Below the pieces are notes generated by a model. The model ran no database searches. It worked only from the letters and a program-made list of their open reading frames with translations, and was not told where the DNA came from. Below, piece by piece: positions 10,401-20,931 of a DNA stretch of 64,000 bases. Source of the DNA: Heterotrichella gracilis (taxonomy: Eukaryota > Sar > Xanthophyceae > Tribonematales > Xanthonemataceae). A program made the position numbers and the translations under genes. Each line of letters starts with the position of its first letter. Positions within the stretch are counted from its first letter, which is position 1. Location of the stretch: assembly GCA_032358255.1 (NCBI GenBank), contig JAULBX010006665.1, positions 59,267 to 123,266 of the forward strand, written 5' to 3'.

Positions 10401-12867
10401 TTTTCAGGTAGGGCCTGTGAATCGAATGGGAATAGTAACAAAAATTGCCTGACAAGGGACAAGTATCAATGATACCTTTCAAGGTGATACCGTACCAGAA
10501 CTTCGTGCACACATCCTAAACCCTAGACCCCATGCATTGTACCTTCCTGCATTCCCCCCTACCAACCCGCCTCCGACGCAGCGACCTGTACCCAGCACAA
10601 ATCCTCCCCCGCAGAATCCCAACTTCCTCACACACACTGCATCCCATCGCATTCCTGTAACATTGCTCCCTGCACATATAAAGCCGCTCCATAAGCCACT
10701 CCATTGCCCCCTGCAGGCAATGTACTGACCCCGCCATGGCCGCCGCCGCTCTGGAAGGCGTCCTGCCCCTCCTGTCAGCCGCATTCACGCGCTTCGCGGG
10801 CGATGCAATGGCCACAGGTGCGGGGGTTGCTCACTTGCGTGGGGATTGCTCACTCATGGTGATTGTAGGATTGCGAGTAATTAATCATGGTGAGACCTTT
10901 GCCTTTTCAGCAAGCAGCGTTACACGTTGGCACTTCAGATCCAAATGGAAACGAATTTTGCTTATTTGTATACATTCATGTAAATTGTATGTTTCAATAA
11001 ATTACTGACAACCTTCCGTGGCCTCAGAGCGGGTCGCCCGGTCGCTGCGATACGCGCTTCGGACGGCAGGCAACGCCTCCCACGCTGTGCTGCCTGCGCT
11101 TGCCGAGGCGCTGCCACGCTGGTTCCACGCCAGCCACCAGTCCTGCTTCCTGTACGTGGGGAGCGAGCTGATCAAGGTGTACGGGGCGGACGAGGCGCAC
11201 CATGCGCGGCTAGGTAGGGCTTGGCATCAGCATTCTGGAAGTACATTGAAATGTCCAACATGTGGGTAGCAAAGTGCGCCCTCGGGGGGTGAAATTATTG
11301 TGTATCATACATGGGGAGCAAGCGCATGGAGGTACATGGGGCTGACGAGGGCGCACCATGCGTGCTTATGTAGGGCCATGGGCGGATCGTTATGTATGTG
11401 CATGAAATGTAGCATCATTCATGAATGCTACATTACCGCCGCTGCAACTTCGTCCACCCACCTTATCCCACTCCATCTTTCCCCGGCAGGCACCATGTTT
11501 GGCGCTTACAACTACTTTTATTCCCTGAACAAGTGTGCATGCATTTGATGTCTAACCATCATTTAATCAGAAACACCCAGTGAGTACCAATTCCTCCAAA
11601 TTTTCGACCACCGCCCAATGGCTTTCGATCCCCCACCGCACCCCGCAGGCACCATGTTTGGCCAGATGATGGTGGACACCTGCACGGGGTTCACCAGCCT
11701 CGCGGACTTTGACGCGCACCCCGACGTTGCCGACGACGTGTTCCTCATGGCGGCGCGCGCGCTGCACTACTGCCCCAACATCGCGCTCACGCACCAGCTG
11801 CTGGCGCTGCTGCTGGACACGGCCATCAAGGGCATGCTGGTGCAGCACAGGTGGGTGGAGGGGTTGGAGGGGAGTAGACAGGCAGTATCTGACATGCAGC
11901 ATTAGGCTAGCTGCAGCTTTGGAATTATTAGATGATGCAATCCCTGACTTCCCCTGCATATGCTGCGATGCTGCTTCAGCATCACCTGTGCTGCTAGTCC
12001 TGACATTCCCACCCTCAAATATCTATCCCCTGTGCCACCCCACCCCCGCAGGGAGGCGTGCTGCTCCATCCTGACCTTCATCATCCGCCTGTTTGACCCC
12101 GCCATGCTGCCGCGCGCCTCGCCCCAGGCCCAGGCGGCGCTGCAGGCTGTGCTGGTGCCACGGGGGGGAGCCATCGCCCGCCTGGCCCTAGCGGGGATCA
12201 CTGGGGCCCTGCCTCAATCCCGAGAAAAGGAGCTCACTGACCTTCTCAGCATCCTGCTCAAGGTAGGGGGCGTAGTTGCTGGTTGGTTAGATACATGCAT
12301 TTCTGCAGTACAGCCATGGTGAGCATCTTATTGGCATGAGGCAGGTGTACGTTATATAATGTATTTACGTCACACTCGCACGTTAGCCATGGGTGTCTTG
12401 CTCAAGGTGGGGGCGGCGTATTTGCCCCGCCAGCAGGGCCTGGGCGTGGGTGGACATGTGTGTGGCCTCCTTTCCAGCAACGCCAGCCTCAAACCAATAA
12501 AGTAATAAATCACTCAATAAAATAATATCCTATGCTGCCTGTCTTTGAGCAGTAGCACCCCATGCTTCCCACACACTCCCCACTTCCCCCACAGGTGACG
12601 GGGCAGCAGGGCCTGGCGTGGGTGGGCGAGTGCGTGACCGCCCTCCCGGACACCGCCGCCACCGCCTCGGACCGCAACGCGTTCCTGGTGGCGGCCAGCG
12701 GCATGGCGGCGCGGGGGACCGGGGCGGGCGGCGCCGGCAACGAGCCGCGGCAGCTGGAGCTGGCTGTGGAGGAGCTGAGTGAGCTGTGTCGGCGTAACAA
12801 GCGGTCCCTTGAGGCGGCGCAGCAGGCGCTGCTGCCTCCAGAGCTGTACCAGGCCACACGGCGATGA
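4467..12867 (+). CDS. TNPO3: Transportin-3 / MOS14-like importin-beta
   Basis: Nuclear import receptor of the importin-beta superfamily; orthologues carry SR splicing factors through the pore under RanGTP control. Seventeen exons: 4467-4667, 5177-5440, 5956-6045, 6632-6716, 6988-7172, 7457-7634, 7935-8078, 8363-8467, 8695-8905, 9202-9404, 9825-10015, 10184-10407, 10717-10817, 11028-11213, 11649-11850, 12052-12262 and 12595-12867. They give 1017 residues, near the usual 920-1000. Family landmarks are LLEAVNALYHHPDGKVKDQA at the N-terminus, then QYFCAQTLRTK, EAGLYCIRAVHRMAPP, YSDWLADTLRKGA, HQSCFLYVGSELIKVYG and CCSILTFIIRLFD. The first ATG is in a fair context and starts the conserved N-terminus. 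Intron 2 needs a GC donor at 5441. Many introns hold degenerate copies of neighbouring exon edges. Confidence in the family is high; single boundaries could move. Confidence 0.93.
4996..5173 (+). repeat. Two degenerate copies of transportin exon 2 acceptor region
   Basis: Blocks beginning CAGGTGAACGAGACTG (4996) and CAGGTGCAACACGATT (5083) match the true exon 2 start CAGGTGCAACGGGATT (5174) and the following bases. The period is 87-91 bp. CCCTAAA-type motifs separate the units. The copies have lost the reading frame; the true exon is the third unit. Confidence 0.8.
5555..5716 (+). repeat. Two copies of the 3' end of transportin exon 2
   Basis: 5555-5632 closely matches the end of exon 2 (about 5363-5440). 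5682-5716 is a shorter copy. All end in the same TACCGCAG edge. The first two are followed by GC, the third by GTATGT, a better donor. CCCTAAA motifs lie between the copies. Confidence 0.85.
8255..8330 (+). repeat. Dispersed repeat, copy B
   Basis: Shares GTGCCAGGAAAGRGCTG, the GACTGCTAGTCTGGCTG core and GCTGGAATGCATGT with the other copies. It is in a transportin intron, sense orientation. Confidence 0.65.
8985..9048 (+). repeat. Degenerate copy of transportin exon 9 end
   Basis: TGGCGTTCAACTGGTGGAAG and the following bases resemble the exon 9 end at about 8861-8905 (GGCGTTCGACTGGCGGACGG). It sits directly downstream in the intron. Confidence 0.6.
9075..9163 (+). repeat. Dispersed repeat, copy C
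   Basis: Begins GTGCCAGGAAAGGGCTG and ends AGCTGGAATGCATGT. The middle is more diverged and longer than in copy B, which lies in another intron of the same gene. Confidence 0.6.
9637..9712 (+). repeat. Duplicate of transportin exon 11 start (possible alternative exon)
   Basis: After its own CCCGTGCAG acceptor this block encodes ALNDPEAASAAALSICHMCN, almost the same as the start of exon 11 at 9825 (ALNDPEAASAAALSIRHLCD). Downstream it drifts away from the conserved sequence and lacks a matching donor, so I treat it as a decaying copy. Confidence 0.75.
11311..11378 (+). repeat. Degenerate copy of transportin exon 14 end
   Basis: GGGGAGCAAGCGCATGGAGG onward resembles the exon 14 end at 11159-11213, including the GCGCACCATGCG stretch and TAGGGC after the donor. 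Confidence 0.65.
11483..11536 (+). repeat. Decoy copy of transportin exon 15 acceptor
   Basis: GGCAGGCACCATGTTTGGC repeats the start of exon 15 (GCAGGCACCATGTTTGGCC at about 11645) some 160 bp upstream. The sequence then diverges. Confidence 0.7.
12395..12455 (+). repeat. Copy of the exon 16 end and exon 17 start of transportin, almost adjacent
   Basis: TCTTGCTCAAGGTGGGGGC resembles the exon 16 donor edge. About 25 bp later CAGCAGGGCCTGGGCGTGGG resembles the start of exon 17 (12603 onward). Both edges lie inside the intron between the two exons. Confidence 0.6.
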
Positions 12868-13742
12868 CACCGGGCTGCAATGTAATTGGGACTGCTGATT
12901 GCATTGGACCCAAAACCCTCGAGGTTGGGGTAAAGGGGCCGAGTGGAATTTGTCTGTGCAACGCAAGGTCGCCTGAGGCTGCTACCGCCTTGTCTGTACC
13001 ATGCCACACGGCGAGCATGCATGGCGCATTTCATGTGCTGCAGATGATGCCTTCAGACTGAGGTTGCGCAGGCAGTTTGTAAACTGATGTATCGTACAAC
13101 CGTATGGGGGATTTGGGTGGCAAGAATAATGCGTGGGTGTTGGTATCTTTATGTTGGAATCGGCAACCATATTGGCAGCAGCGTTGTGGGGCATGGTGGG
13201 TTGACTGCACTGGTCGTGGTGCGTTTCTGTTGGGAGGCTATGGTTTCATGTTTGGAGTTGTATTGGAGCATGAAGAAGGTTAACGAGGAGATGGAAGCAG
13301 TGCTGGCGGGGTTGGATTTGCAGTCATTGCAGCCCCGCTGTGCACTGTGGAAGGTGATGCCAGGGGTGGAGGAAGCACCTCAGATTGAGCAACCTAGCTT
13401 CTGGTCTCTGCTTACCAGGTTTCCAGTTTGGGCCCATAAATCTACCCTTAGTAAGGGTTCCCAAGACCAGTAGAAGGCTAGCTTCTTGGCATCTACTAAA
13501 TGCATCCCCGCTCATGTTGAGGCTGCAATTACCCCTCGGCTTGCTTCCGCCCGAGTCAAAAAACAGCAGGGCAAAGTCACAAAGGCATAGCCCAGGCGTT
13601 GAAACGCTATTGAAAGCACACCTACCAGCTGCTACTCTTTACAACCTTGGCAAGCCTGACGATACTGCATAGCCGTGAACAAGATCAGACACCTAGCTGT
13701 GGAAAACCGCAACCCCAGTTTTGCAGAACAAGCGTGAGCACG
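12868..13742. other. Transportin 3' region and reticulon promoter
   Basis: A TGTAA (13078-13082), the usual chlorophyte polyadenylation motif, lies about 210 bp after the transportin stop. An imperfect inverted repeat occurs at 13391-13406 and 13463-13483. No convincing gene. Confidence 0.35.
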
Positions 13743-14812
13743 ATGGCGAAGAGGATCTCCTTGCCGATTCAGAACAAGAAAGGTATAGCACAGCGCAATC
13801 GTTTGCTACGGTATTGGTTGGGTTGGGGCGGCCTGGCTGACCCGTTGATTGCCATGGGGGTGCAGTTGAGGACCTCCTGCTGTGGAGGGACGTCAAGAAA
13901 TCTGGAATAGTGTTCGGCGGTATCACACTGGCGTACATCTTCTTCCGCTTCACCAACCTCAACTCCATCGTCTTCCTGGCGAACGCGCTGCAGATCGTGG
14001 TGGTGGCTTCCTTCTTGTGGAACACCATCGCCTCCGTCACCCACCGGTGAGAGCTGTGCCGATGCGCTTGCGGTGCTGTTGGGTACCTCGCCTGTCCCTT
14101 GCTGACAACAATGCTCTTTTGTGTTCACAGCCCTGGAGTTCCTATCCCCGCCGTCCTCAAGGAGGGAGTGTCAGAAGGCCAGGTGAAGGATTTCTCGACG
14201 AGGGCAACGGTGTTGTTGAACAAGTTTTTGGGTAGGTAGTCTTTGCTGCTGATGGCCTGACACCGCCTCTTGTGATGTCTCCCTTGCTGAGTGTGTAACC
14301 TGTGCCTGCAGCTTTTGCCAGCCGTGTCTTGAGCGGAAAGGACATCGTCTTGTCACTCCAGGTGAGCAGCTCAGCTTCTTCCAACTCTCCTGCCATGAGT
14401 CATAGCCAATCACCCAATTTGCACTGATGGGTGGTCCTTTTGCAGATTGCTGGTGTGCTGTTTGTGGTGGCCAAGGTGGCAAGGCACTTCACTGTTGTGG
14501 GCCTTCTCTTCACAGGTATGGTTGTGTGTGGGGGGCAGCTGCGCATGAGAATAGCTGTTGCGTCGCTATGCCACTGCAGCGCGGCTGGAATAACACCTGT
14601 GTGCTACGTGTTGCGCAGTGGCTTTGTTGGCTTTCACCCTGCCAAAGCTGTACGAGGAGAACCAGGACAAGATTGACAAGGTGGTGCAAAAGGTTGTGAC
14701 AGAGGTGAAGGCCGCCTACGAGAAGTTTGTCAAGCCCCAGCTGGAGAAGATTCCAAAGTACTCCCATGTGAAGAAGCCGGAGTACAAGCTAGCAGAAGAA
14801 AAGACCGAGTAA
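13743..14812 (+). CDS. Reticulon-like protein
   Basis: Membrane-shaping protein of the tubular endoplasmic reticulum, plant RTNLB type. Exons 13743-13782, 13866-14046, 14131-14231, 14312-14361, 14446-14515 and 14619-14812 give 211 residues. The reticulon homology domain opens with VEDLLLWRDVKKSGIVFGG. Two long hydrophobic hairpins follow: one around LAYIFFRF to ALQIVVVASFLW, the other around IAGVLFVVAKVARHFTVVGL to VALLAFTLPKLYEEN. The tail is Lys/Glu-rich. The ATG used gives a short 13-residue N-terminus; an in-frame ATG at 13647 would add 32 residues but lacks family support. The length and the domain at the very N-terminus fit small plant and algal reticulons. Confidence 0.9.
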
Positions 14813-15615
14813 AGTGCTTTGACTTCCGTTGCTTCCTGACACTGGAACTCAATTCCAGGAACCCTTCTCTCTCTTGTACAGTAGCAGTGTGCTGAGGGCA
14901 CTTTGTGTGACAAGCAATGTTGGGAAGCAATGTTGATTGCTGGCGTGGATGGGGGGTAGAGGGCTCTTCGTTTTGCCGGTTGAGTAGCGTGTTAATAGAC
15001 TTGTGACAGTAGGGGGTACATAGACCCTTGTACTGGGTGGTCTATCAGTGGTATTAGGGCTGAGGGGTGGACCGTTGGTGTGTGTGGGTTGCGCAGCTGA
15101 GGGTTGCTCTTCCTGGGTCCTCAGGTCAGCTGCAGCCGGGGGCATGCTGTGAATGCTCTTTCCTAATAAACTTGATGGTGTAACTTGCCTGGAAACAACC
15201 TTCAACGTGCGAGTACCCTGTGTACAGCCCTGCCACAAGCCCAGGCACCTGCCATTGTTGGCAACTCAAGGGTTTGCAAAGTGTGTACAGTGGTTTGCTT
15301 TGCCTTGCTGCACACCACTGCTGGCCGGCTGTCAAGCCACAAAAGTAGCTCAAAAATCACCCAAGAGTCAGTTTGTGGTTGCCACGCTGATGCTGCCCCG
15401 CAGTCGCGACCCACTGGGCTCCAGTTTTGGGTATTGATATCAGGATATAAACCCTTGGCAAGTCCCCAAACAGACATCCACAACACCGTTTTGCTGTTTA
15501 ATTCAGTGTGAGGTATCACTGTTGGCATCTACCCTCTCTTTGTAAGTGGGTCTTGTACTCTTTATTGGTACCCGTGCTGCATGTTGCAATCTTGCTGAGG
15601 AGGGAGGCTTGGGTG
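14813..15615. other. Reticulon 3' region and following spacer
   Basis: An AATAAA at 15165-15170 is followed by TGTAA at 15179-15183, a plausible 3' end for the reticulon transcript about 370 bp after its stop. Nothing else recognised. Confidence 0.4.
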
Positions 15616-15852
15616 ATGTGGGCCGCGGTGGCGGGGATACTCGGGGGAGCGGTTCTCTTGGCGGCGGGGCAAACTGTTTACGAACAATGGCAGGCTGGGA
15701 GGAACGCACCACCGAGCCAAAATACGTCCGAAGCAGTCCGAGGCCTTCCACCACCTGACGCTGCTCACGAATCCAAGGCTGGACCTTGGGAGGCCCGCAT
15801 ATGGAAGGCCTCGGCAGAGGCTTTGAAGGCTTCAAAAAGAGCTAAGAAGTAG
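15616..15852 (+). CDS. Hypothetical 78-residue single-pass membrane ORF
   Basis: An intronless ORF from ATG at 15616 to TAG. Residues 2-18 form one hydrophobic segment (AAVAGILGGAVLLAAG), followed by a polar stretch and an Ala/Lys-rich tail ending in KASKRAKK. I do not recognise a family. In its favour are a clean TM-then-basic-tail pattern and a free slot between two genes on suitable strands. Against it are the short length and the lack of recognised homology. The frame stays open upstream without another ATG, so a 5' exon or longer form is possible. Confidence 0.3.
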   Translation: MWAAVAGILGGAVLLAAGQTVYEQWQAGRNAPPSQNTSEAVRGLPPPDAAHESKAGPWEARIWKASAEALKASKRAKK

Positions 15853-16686
15853 AAAAAAAATCAAAGCATTAGTGTGTATCTATCTCGCCCACTTAAGCAT
15901 GCATGCCATGTATGGTGGCATGCTGCCGTCAGCCTGCTCGTTGAGGGTTACTTGCACACTTGTTTGGGTTGTTGAATTATGAGTGGCCGTGTGCTATGTT
16001 GTATGGCTTTTATCAGAGGGCATACACATCCCTGGAGTGAGACAGCTTGTCTCTTTCAGCATCCCAAGTGCCTGAAGCTGACACTGTCAGTGACAGTCAA
16101 TACACAGGCACAGGATCCTAGGATGGTTTACAACGGGTTCCCTAGCAAGTGCATGCCTGGCGACAAGTAACTACAGTGGACAAAGGTCAGGGTGTTTGAC
16201 GAGCTTTTTGAGTGGCAATTTGCTCACCAACGTCACGCGTAGGCACTGTGAAATGCACCCCACGGACTTGTGGTGGGCAAGGAATCATAGCCCTGTGGGC
16301 TGCTACGGTTAGGGTCAAACTCGATCAATCAAAGAATTCCCAGCACCCAAAGATCCCAAATGGTAAGCTGTAAGGTCAATAAGTGAAGCAGCACTGCTGC
16401 ACCAAAGAATAGGGCTTGACAAGTGAATGACTTGCGTTGCAGAGTAATTCACACCCGTGCCGTTGCTGCATACAGCCAGCCTGTAAGTAGCCCCCCACCC
16501 CCCCCACCCCCCCCTTCGTTTGAGCACACCGAAGCTTACTGTCCTGCCGGCGCTGTCGCCACCCGCTGTGCCACTGCATGCGCTGCCACGGGCGTGCTAT
16601 TTGGCGATGCCATGGGATCAACGCTTAGGTGTGTTGATCCAGCACAGGTAGTCGTCAGCATCCTTCAGCTCCGGCTGCTCTGCTAG
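15853..16686. other. Spacer between small ORF and adenylate kinase
   Basis: Holds a perfect palindrome ACTGTCAGTGACAGT (16083-16097) and a C-rich run at 16490-16515 that could form a G-quadruplex on the minus strand. The right part is 3' of the adenylate kinase gene. No convincing coding sequence. Confidence 0.35.
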
Positions 16687-18506
16687 TCATGCGGCCATCT
16701 GGTCCACCGCAGCGGAGGGTGCATAGGGGCGCAGCGCCTCCAGCAGCCGAGGGAGGGTCTCGGGAATACCCCCTGTGATTTCAAAGTCTAGTAGCACCCC
16801 TTGCTCGCGGAAGAAGTCCTCCACTGGGGCAGCCTCGTTGTTGTACACCTGCGCCACATCATGCAAGCATTTTGATAGACCATATCTCAAAGAGGGTTCA
16901 ATGCCCGACGTGCAAGAAGCTTATACATCAATCCCATCATGGATGGGAATGCACATACACTCAGCGCTGCCTGATGCAAAGCTCAGTGCCTCAAAGAGGC
17001 ATACAGGATTGCTGATTATGGCATGAAGTAAATCATCGCCGGGACCAGGTATGCATGCGCAGAGATCATTTACCTGCGACATTTTGACAGAAAATTTGAC
17101 GTTATGTTTGTCCATGTGTCCATGCGAGTGCATCCGCAAACCCAGCATATGCAGCCACTGCAAGGATGCCAATGCGCCTCCTACCCACCTCCAGTCTGCG
17201 CATGACTACAGGCTCTGTGTCGTCCGATCGCTGCTCAAGGTGCGGCGCGCACTCCGGTGGCGGGCTGAGTGGCGGCATGACAATGGCGGGCCTGTCCGTA
17301 GTGGCGGGCAGGTAGATGTCAGCTATGTTGTAGTTGTTCCCGCAGTGCTTGCATATCCTGCGCCCTAGGCACTTCTCTATGAGCACCTGCGTGTGTCACA
17401 GCACTCCCTTCAGCCTCCAACGGCCAGGCATGGCGGTGATGCTATACGTCCTGCCTTTGCAATGGCGAATGCCATCCTGCCTGCATGCCCTTGCCACGAA
17501 CACCTGAGGTGCTAGTATGGCAAGGCTGCCACATGCAGCTCAAGACTGTGTCTGTGACAAGGCGGAGCGGTTGGCTGCCCATATGGGGAGTTGCTCCACC
17601 AATGCAATTTGGTGCAATGCATGCCAAGGAAGATTGCAACTGCCACCCACCTCTGACCGCAGCGACAGGTTGACCGCCAGTTGCACGTCTGTGAACTGCA
17701 TCATCATCTCCGCCTGTGCCCTGGTGCGGGGAAACCCATCCAGCAGCGCACCCTCCTCGCCCTCATCCTGGCCCTGCTTCAAGCGCTGCTCAATCACCTG
17801 CACCCACCCACAACCATGTGCATGTGAGCAGGCCGGGGTAATGTCCTGCTGCTACTGTGCCTATGCGCTGGCCTGTTGTGAGTGCATATTTGGGCATTGC
17901 TTGCCAAATTTTGAAGCAAGAGCAGGCGAAGCACAATTCACCACAAGGTGCCGTGTGACTAATCAAGTGCAGGGGATATGTGCACACGCAGTCGTCACAT
18001 GGCCTACCTGAAGGATGATTGAGTCTGGCAGCAGATTGCCCTTGCTGACGATCTCGCTCATCTGCAACAGGGGATCAGCACTGTTAGGATGGGGGGCACT
18101 AAGCCGCATGCTGGCAACACCAGGAACCATTGCAACGTATGGAATCACCAGCCAACGAAAGCGGGCGGCACAGTTCACCAGCCTTAGCAATGTGGCTATG
18201 GAATTTTACCTGCTTGCCCAGTTCAGAGCTTGACTTGATCTCCTGCCTGACCAGGTCCCCTGCCGCAATGTGGGGAACCGCCAGCCAGTCAGCCACCCGG
18301 GTGGAATAAGTGCCTTTACCCACTCCAGGCGGTCCCAGGAACACCCACACTGGCGGCTTGAAGCCGGAGTTCTCCGCTATCGTGGAGTACAACGTGTGTT
18401 GCTGCAATTGGCCTGCCATGTGATGGGGATGACTAAGTTGCGCGACCTCGCATAGCGCAGCTGCTCGCTGTGCTATGCTGTTCAGCCACCTCGCCTGTCG
18501 CAGCAT
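16687..18506 (-). CDS. Adenylate kinase, long type, organelle-targeted
   Basis: Converts ATP + AMP to 2 ADP and balances adenine nucleotides, here probably in plastid or mitochondrion. Minus-strand exons are 18210-18506, 18008-18061, 17651-17797, 17189-17386 and 16687-16848, for 285 residues. The first about 50 residues lack acidic residues except near their end and look like a transit peptide. Core motifs are the P-loop GPPGVGKGT, the AMP-site AAGDLVRQEI, LLDGFPRTRAQ, and an extended lid with RICKHCGNNYN and MPPLSPPPECAPHL. RSDDTEPVVMRRLEVY and EITGGIPETLPRLL close the fold. The sequence resembles the plant chloroplast/mitochondrial clade. ATG at 18506 was chosen because it is the first in frame. 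The gene is divergent from the plastid-type gene at 19157. Confidence 0.93.
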
Positions 18507-19156
18507 GGTTGCAGGTTTGCGCGGCACAAGCGGGTGGCAAAGCTGATGGAAGGTGGAAGCCTCCCACCAAAAAGCGCGTTTGAACTTTTTGTATCTCAGG
18601 TGTGGTCAACAGTCTCCAACAACACGAGAGGTGACGGCAAAGCCACAACCTTAAACAGGCACGGTCAGGCAGGCAAAACAATCCACCGTTGTGGTAGTGA
18701 CCGTGCAGTTCTGCAGCTCTTTTGTGAAGTATCAAAACAGAGAGCCGCCCTGTGGAAGGTTTCCCTTGTGCGTCGCCATACAAAACTTCCCTCCAATCAG
18801 AACGCTCCCTGAATGCAGGCGCTCGAGTCGTGTTGCAGCTTTTTTCAGTTTCGCCTGCCCACCACACAACCCGGGCTGTTTTGCAACCAGCGCGGCGTGC
18901 ACACATATATGCAGAATCTCCCACCAATCGAGCACCACTTGTAGCAAAAGATTACGGCGCTAGTCTGCTTATTCGTTAGTTCGGCCGTGCGATAATTGAT
19001 TTTTTACACACTGACCCACAGAGGATAGTCCCTACTGGACCTACAACGCATTGAGCTGGCCCTTGGCGTAGTTCAACAAGAGAAAGCACCACTAGTGACG
19101 TTGTTTAACTCAATTCCAACTAGGCTATTGGCTTAGGCCTGTAGACAGACCCCACT
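18507..19156. promoter_or_regulatory. Divergent promoter region, adenylate kinase / small plastid protein
   Basis: About 650 bp separate two outward-facing genes whose products both look organelle-targeted. I see no clear TATA box or known operator. Confidence 0.35.
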
Positions 19157-19762
19157 ATGGCGACCAGCACTTGCAAGGCGCAGGCAGTGCACTCCTTTGT
19201 TGGACTGAGGAGGCAAAGCGCCCTCCCCAAAGCAAACGCAGCTCGCAGCAGGCTGGCGAGGCAGCGCACCACAATGGCCCCCAAAGCTGCCATCGAGATC
19301 GACTGGTCAGACCCAGATACCCAGATCGGCGCATTGGGTGCCGTGTTGGGCTTGGGGCTAGGTATTGGGGCCCCAATCTTCTACACCATGAGGGATGAGA
19401 GGGACGAGAAGCGCCTGGAGGAGCTTAGGTCACTCAACCGTGCCACTTTCAAGGAGACTGGGGAGTACTTGTCACCGGTAAGCCTAGCCTTTACCTAGCC
19501 TTTGCCTAGCCTTTGCCTAGCCTTGCCCCTGCTCTCCCTTGCCTTGCAGTACTGTAAACTCTTCAGTCATGGCCTGGAACCCCTAGCGCCTTGGTTACTG
19601 GCTGCCTGAGGGCTGTATTGAAGTGCCCAAGCTGCCAGGTTCATACCCATTTCCAGGTTTGGTTGTAATCTGACTAACGTTGCGTGCCCACTGCAGGAGG
19701 AGATTGAGGCCATCCGGCCCGCTCGCTGGACCGACCGCAGGGAGTTTGTTGATGATGATTGA
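19157..19762 (+). CDS. Small plastid-type single-pass membrane protein, family unknown
   Basis: Two exons, 19157-19477 and 19697-19762, give 128 residues. The N-terminal about 40 residues are rich in Ser, Ala, Arg and Gln with almost no acid, ending in RLARQRTTMAPKAA, which resembles a chloroplast transit peptide with a cleavage region. Next come IEIDWSDPDTQIGALGAVLG, a Gly-rich membrane helix (LGAVLGLGLGIGAPIFY), a charged segment RDERDEKRLEELRSLNR, and a C-terminus SPEEIEAIRPARWTDRREFV. The crisp charged motifs suggest a conserved green-lineage protein, perhaps thylakoid-bound, but I cannot name the family. The intron begins with a short tandem repeat of CTAGCCTTTGC. Confidence 0.72.
19478..19528 (+). 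repeat. Minisatellite in an intron
   Basis: About four units of an 11-bp repeat, CTAGCCTTTGC with small variations, immediately after the donor site. Confidence 0.75.
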
Positions 19763-20931
19763 GCGATTGACATTGATGCCCCGCTCACTCCTTTCTTTGC
19801 CCAAAACTTGTACGTGGGGATAATTGGATGGCAGGGTCTCAAGATATTTTGGCGGCTTCACTTGTTTGTTTGAGAAGCTGCATTTTGAAAGCTGTGAGCA
19901 AGTTTTGCTGTGATTTATTGAGAGTATGGCAAGTTTGGAGTAGTTTTGAGAAGGTGATACACAATCATTTGGATGCAAGGCTGGTTTCAGTAATTGTCTG
20001 ATGAATTGTTGCAAGTGAGAGCAGGAAATGCTGCATAGCACGTACGGAAGTGTTCCTCGGGATGGTGTATGCAAGCCCGATTTCTCCAGTGCTGTAACGA
20101 CTTTGGTGTTGGACAAGTGCCTGCAGTTCAAAGCTGGTGCCGTCACGCACTTTGCTGACAGGGTATGCACAACAGACCACGCGCCCTGTGCACTCCTGGG
20201 CTGGCGTCCGTTACAAGCGTGGAAGTGAGGCTTGTCCAGTTGCATCTGTTATACAGTTACTTATGTTGCACAGTGGTGGCCTTGTAGCAAGTTGGAAATT
20301 GCTACAGAGCCCCCTGGGTCGCACAATGACAGACTTGCTCAGAGAGGCAAGGCGACGTCCACGGGGGCACCCACGGGGACTAGCCCGGACCAAGTTCATG
20401 GTGCATGTGGGTATACTGTAGCTTGAAAGCTGAGAGCACCTGCCTGTGTTGCATTTGTGTCTGGCAGGTCAACCCAGTGGACGCACGTAATGATGTACTG
20501 CGAGAAGACGCCTTGAAAAGGCAAGTGCAAAGGCGAGAAGTGAACTGCCAAGAGGAATACATAATGTATATTAAATGAAAATTCCACGTGTCACCCTCCT
20601 GTTGCTCAGGTGGCGGCCTCCACATGAAAGTGCACATTCAGAGAGTGTCAAGAGGCCTTGGCACCAGCCTTGACTGCAGCAGGGCTCTTACTGCCTTCCT
20701 TATTCAGTTACTGGCAATTTAGAGCAACGCATAACCTGCTGGGGATCAAGTTCATCTGTTTTCTAATTAGAATATACTTTGCATGCATGCACTTCCCAAA
20801 CTCAGCAGCAGGTTGACCACGCGGCATACACCGCTTGCAACTCCTCCAAAAGTTCTTTCAATACTACCAACGATATCAATACTGCGTGGTAGAACCACCT
20901 AAACGGCCGGTGGCTGCTGACCCCGTGTACC
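19763..20931. other. Spacer before eIF2A
   Basis: TGTAA at 20093-20097 may end the upstream transcript. Short ORFs on both strands show no family features. No repeats recognised. Confidence 0.35.

Noticed and set aside
16490-16515. C-rich run as a regulatory G-quadruplex
   Set aside because: Composition permits it on the minus strand, but there is no positional or functional support.
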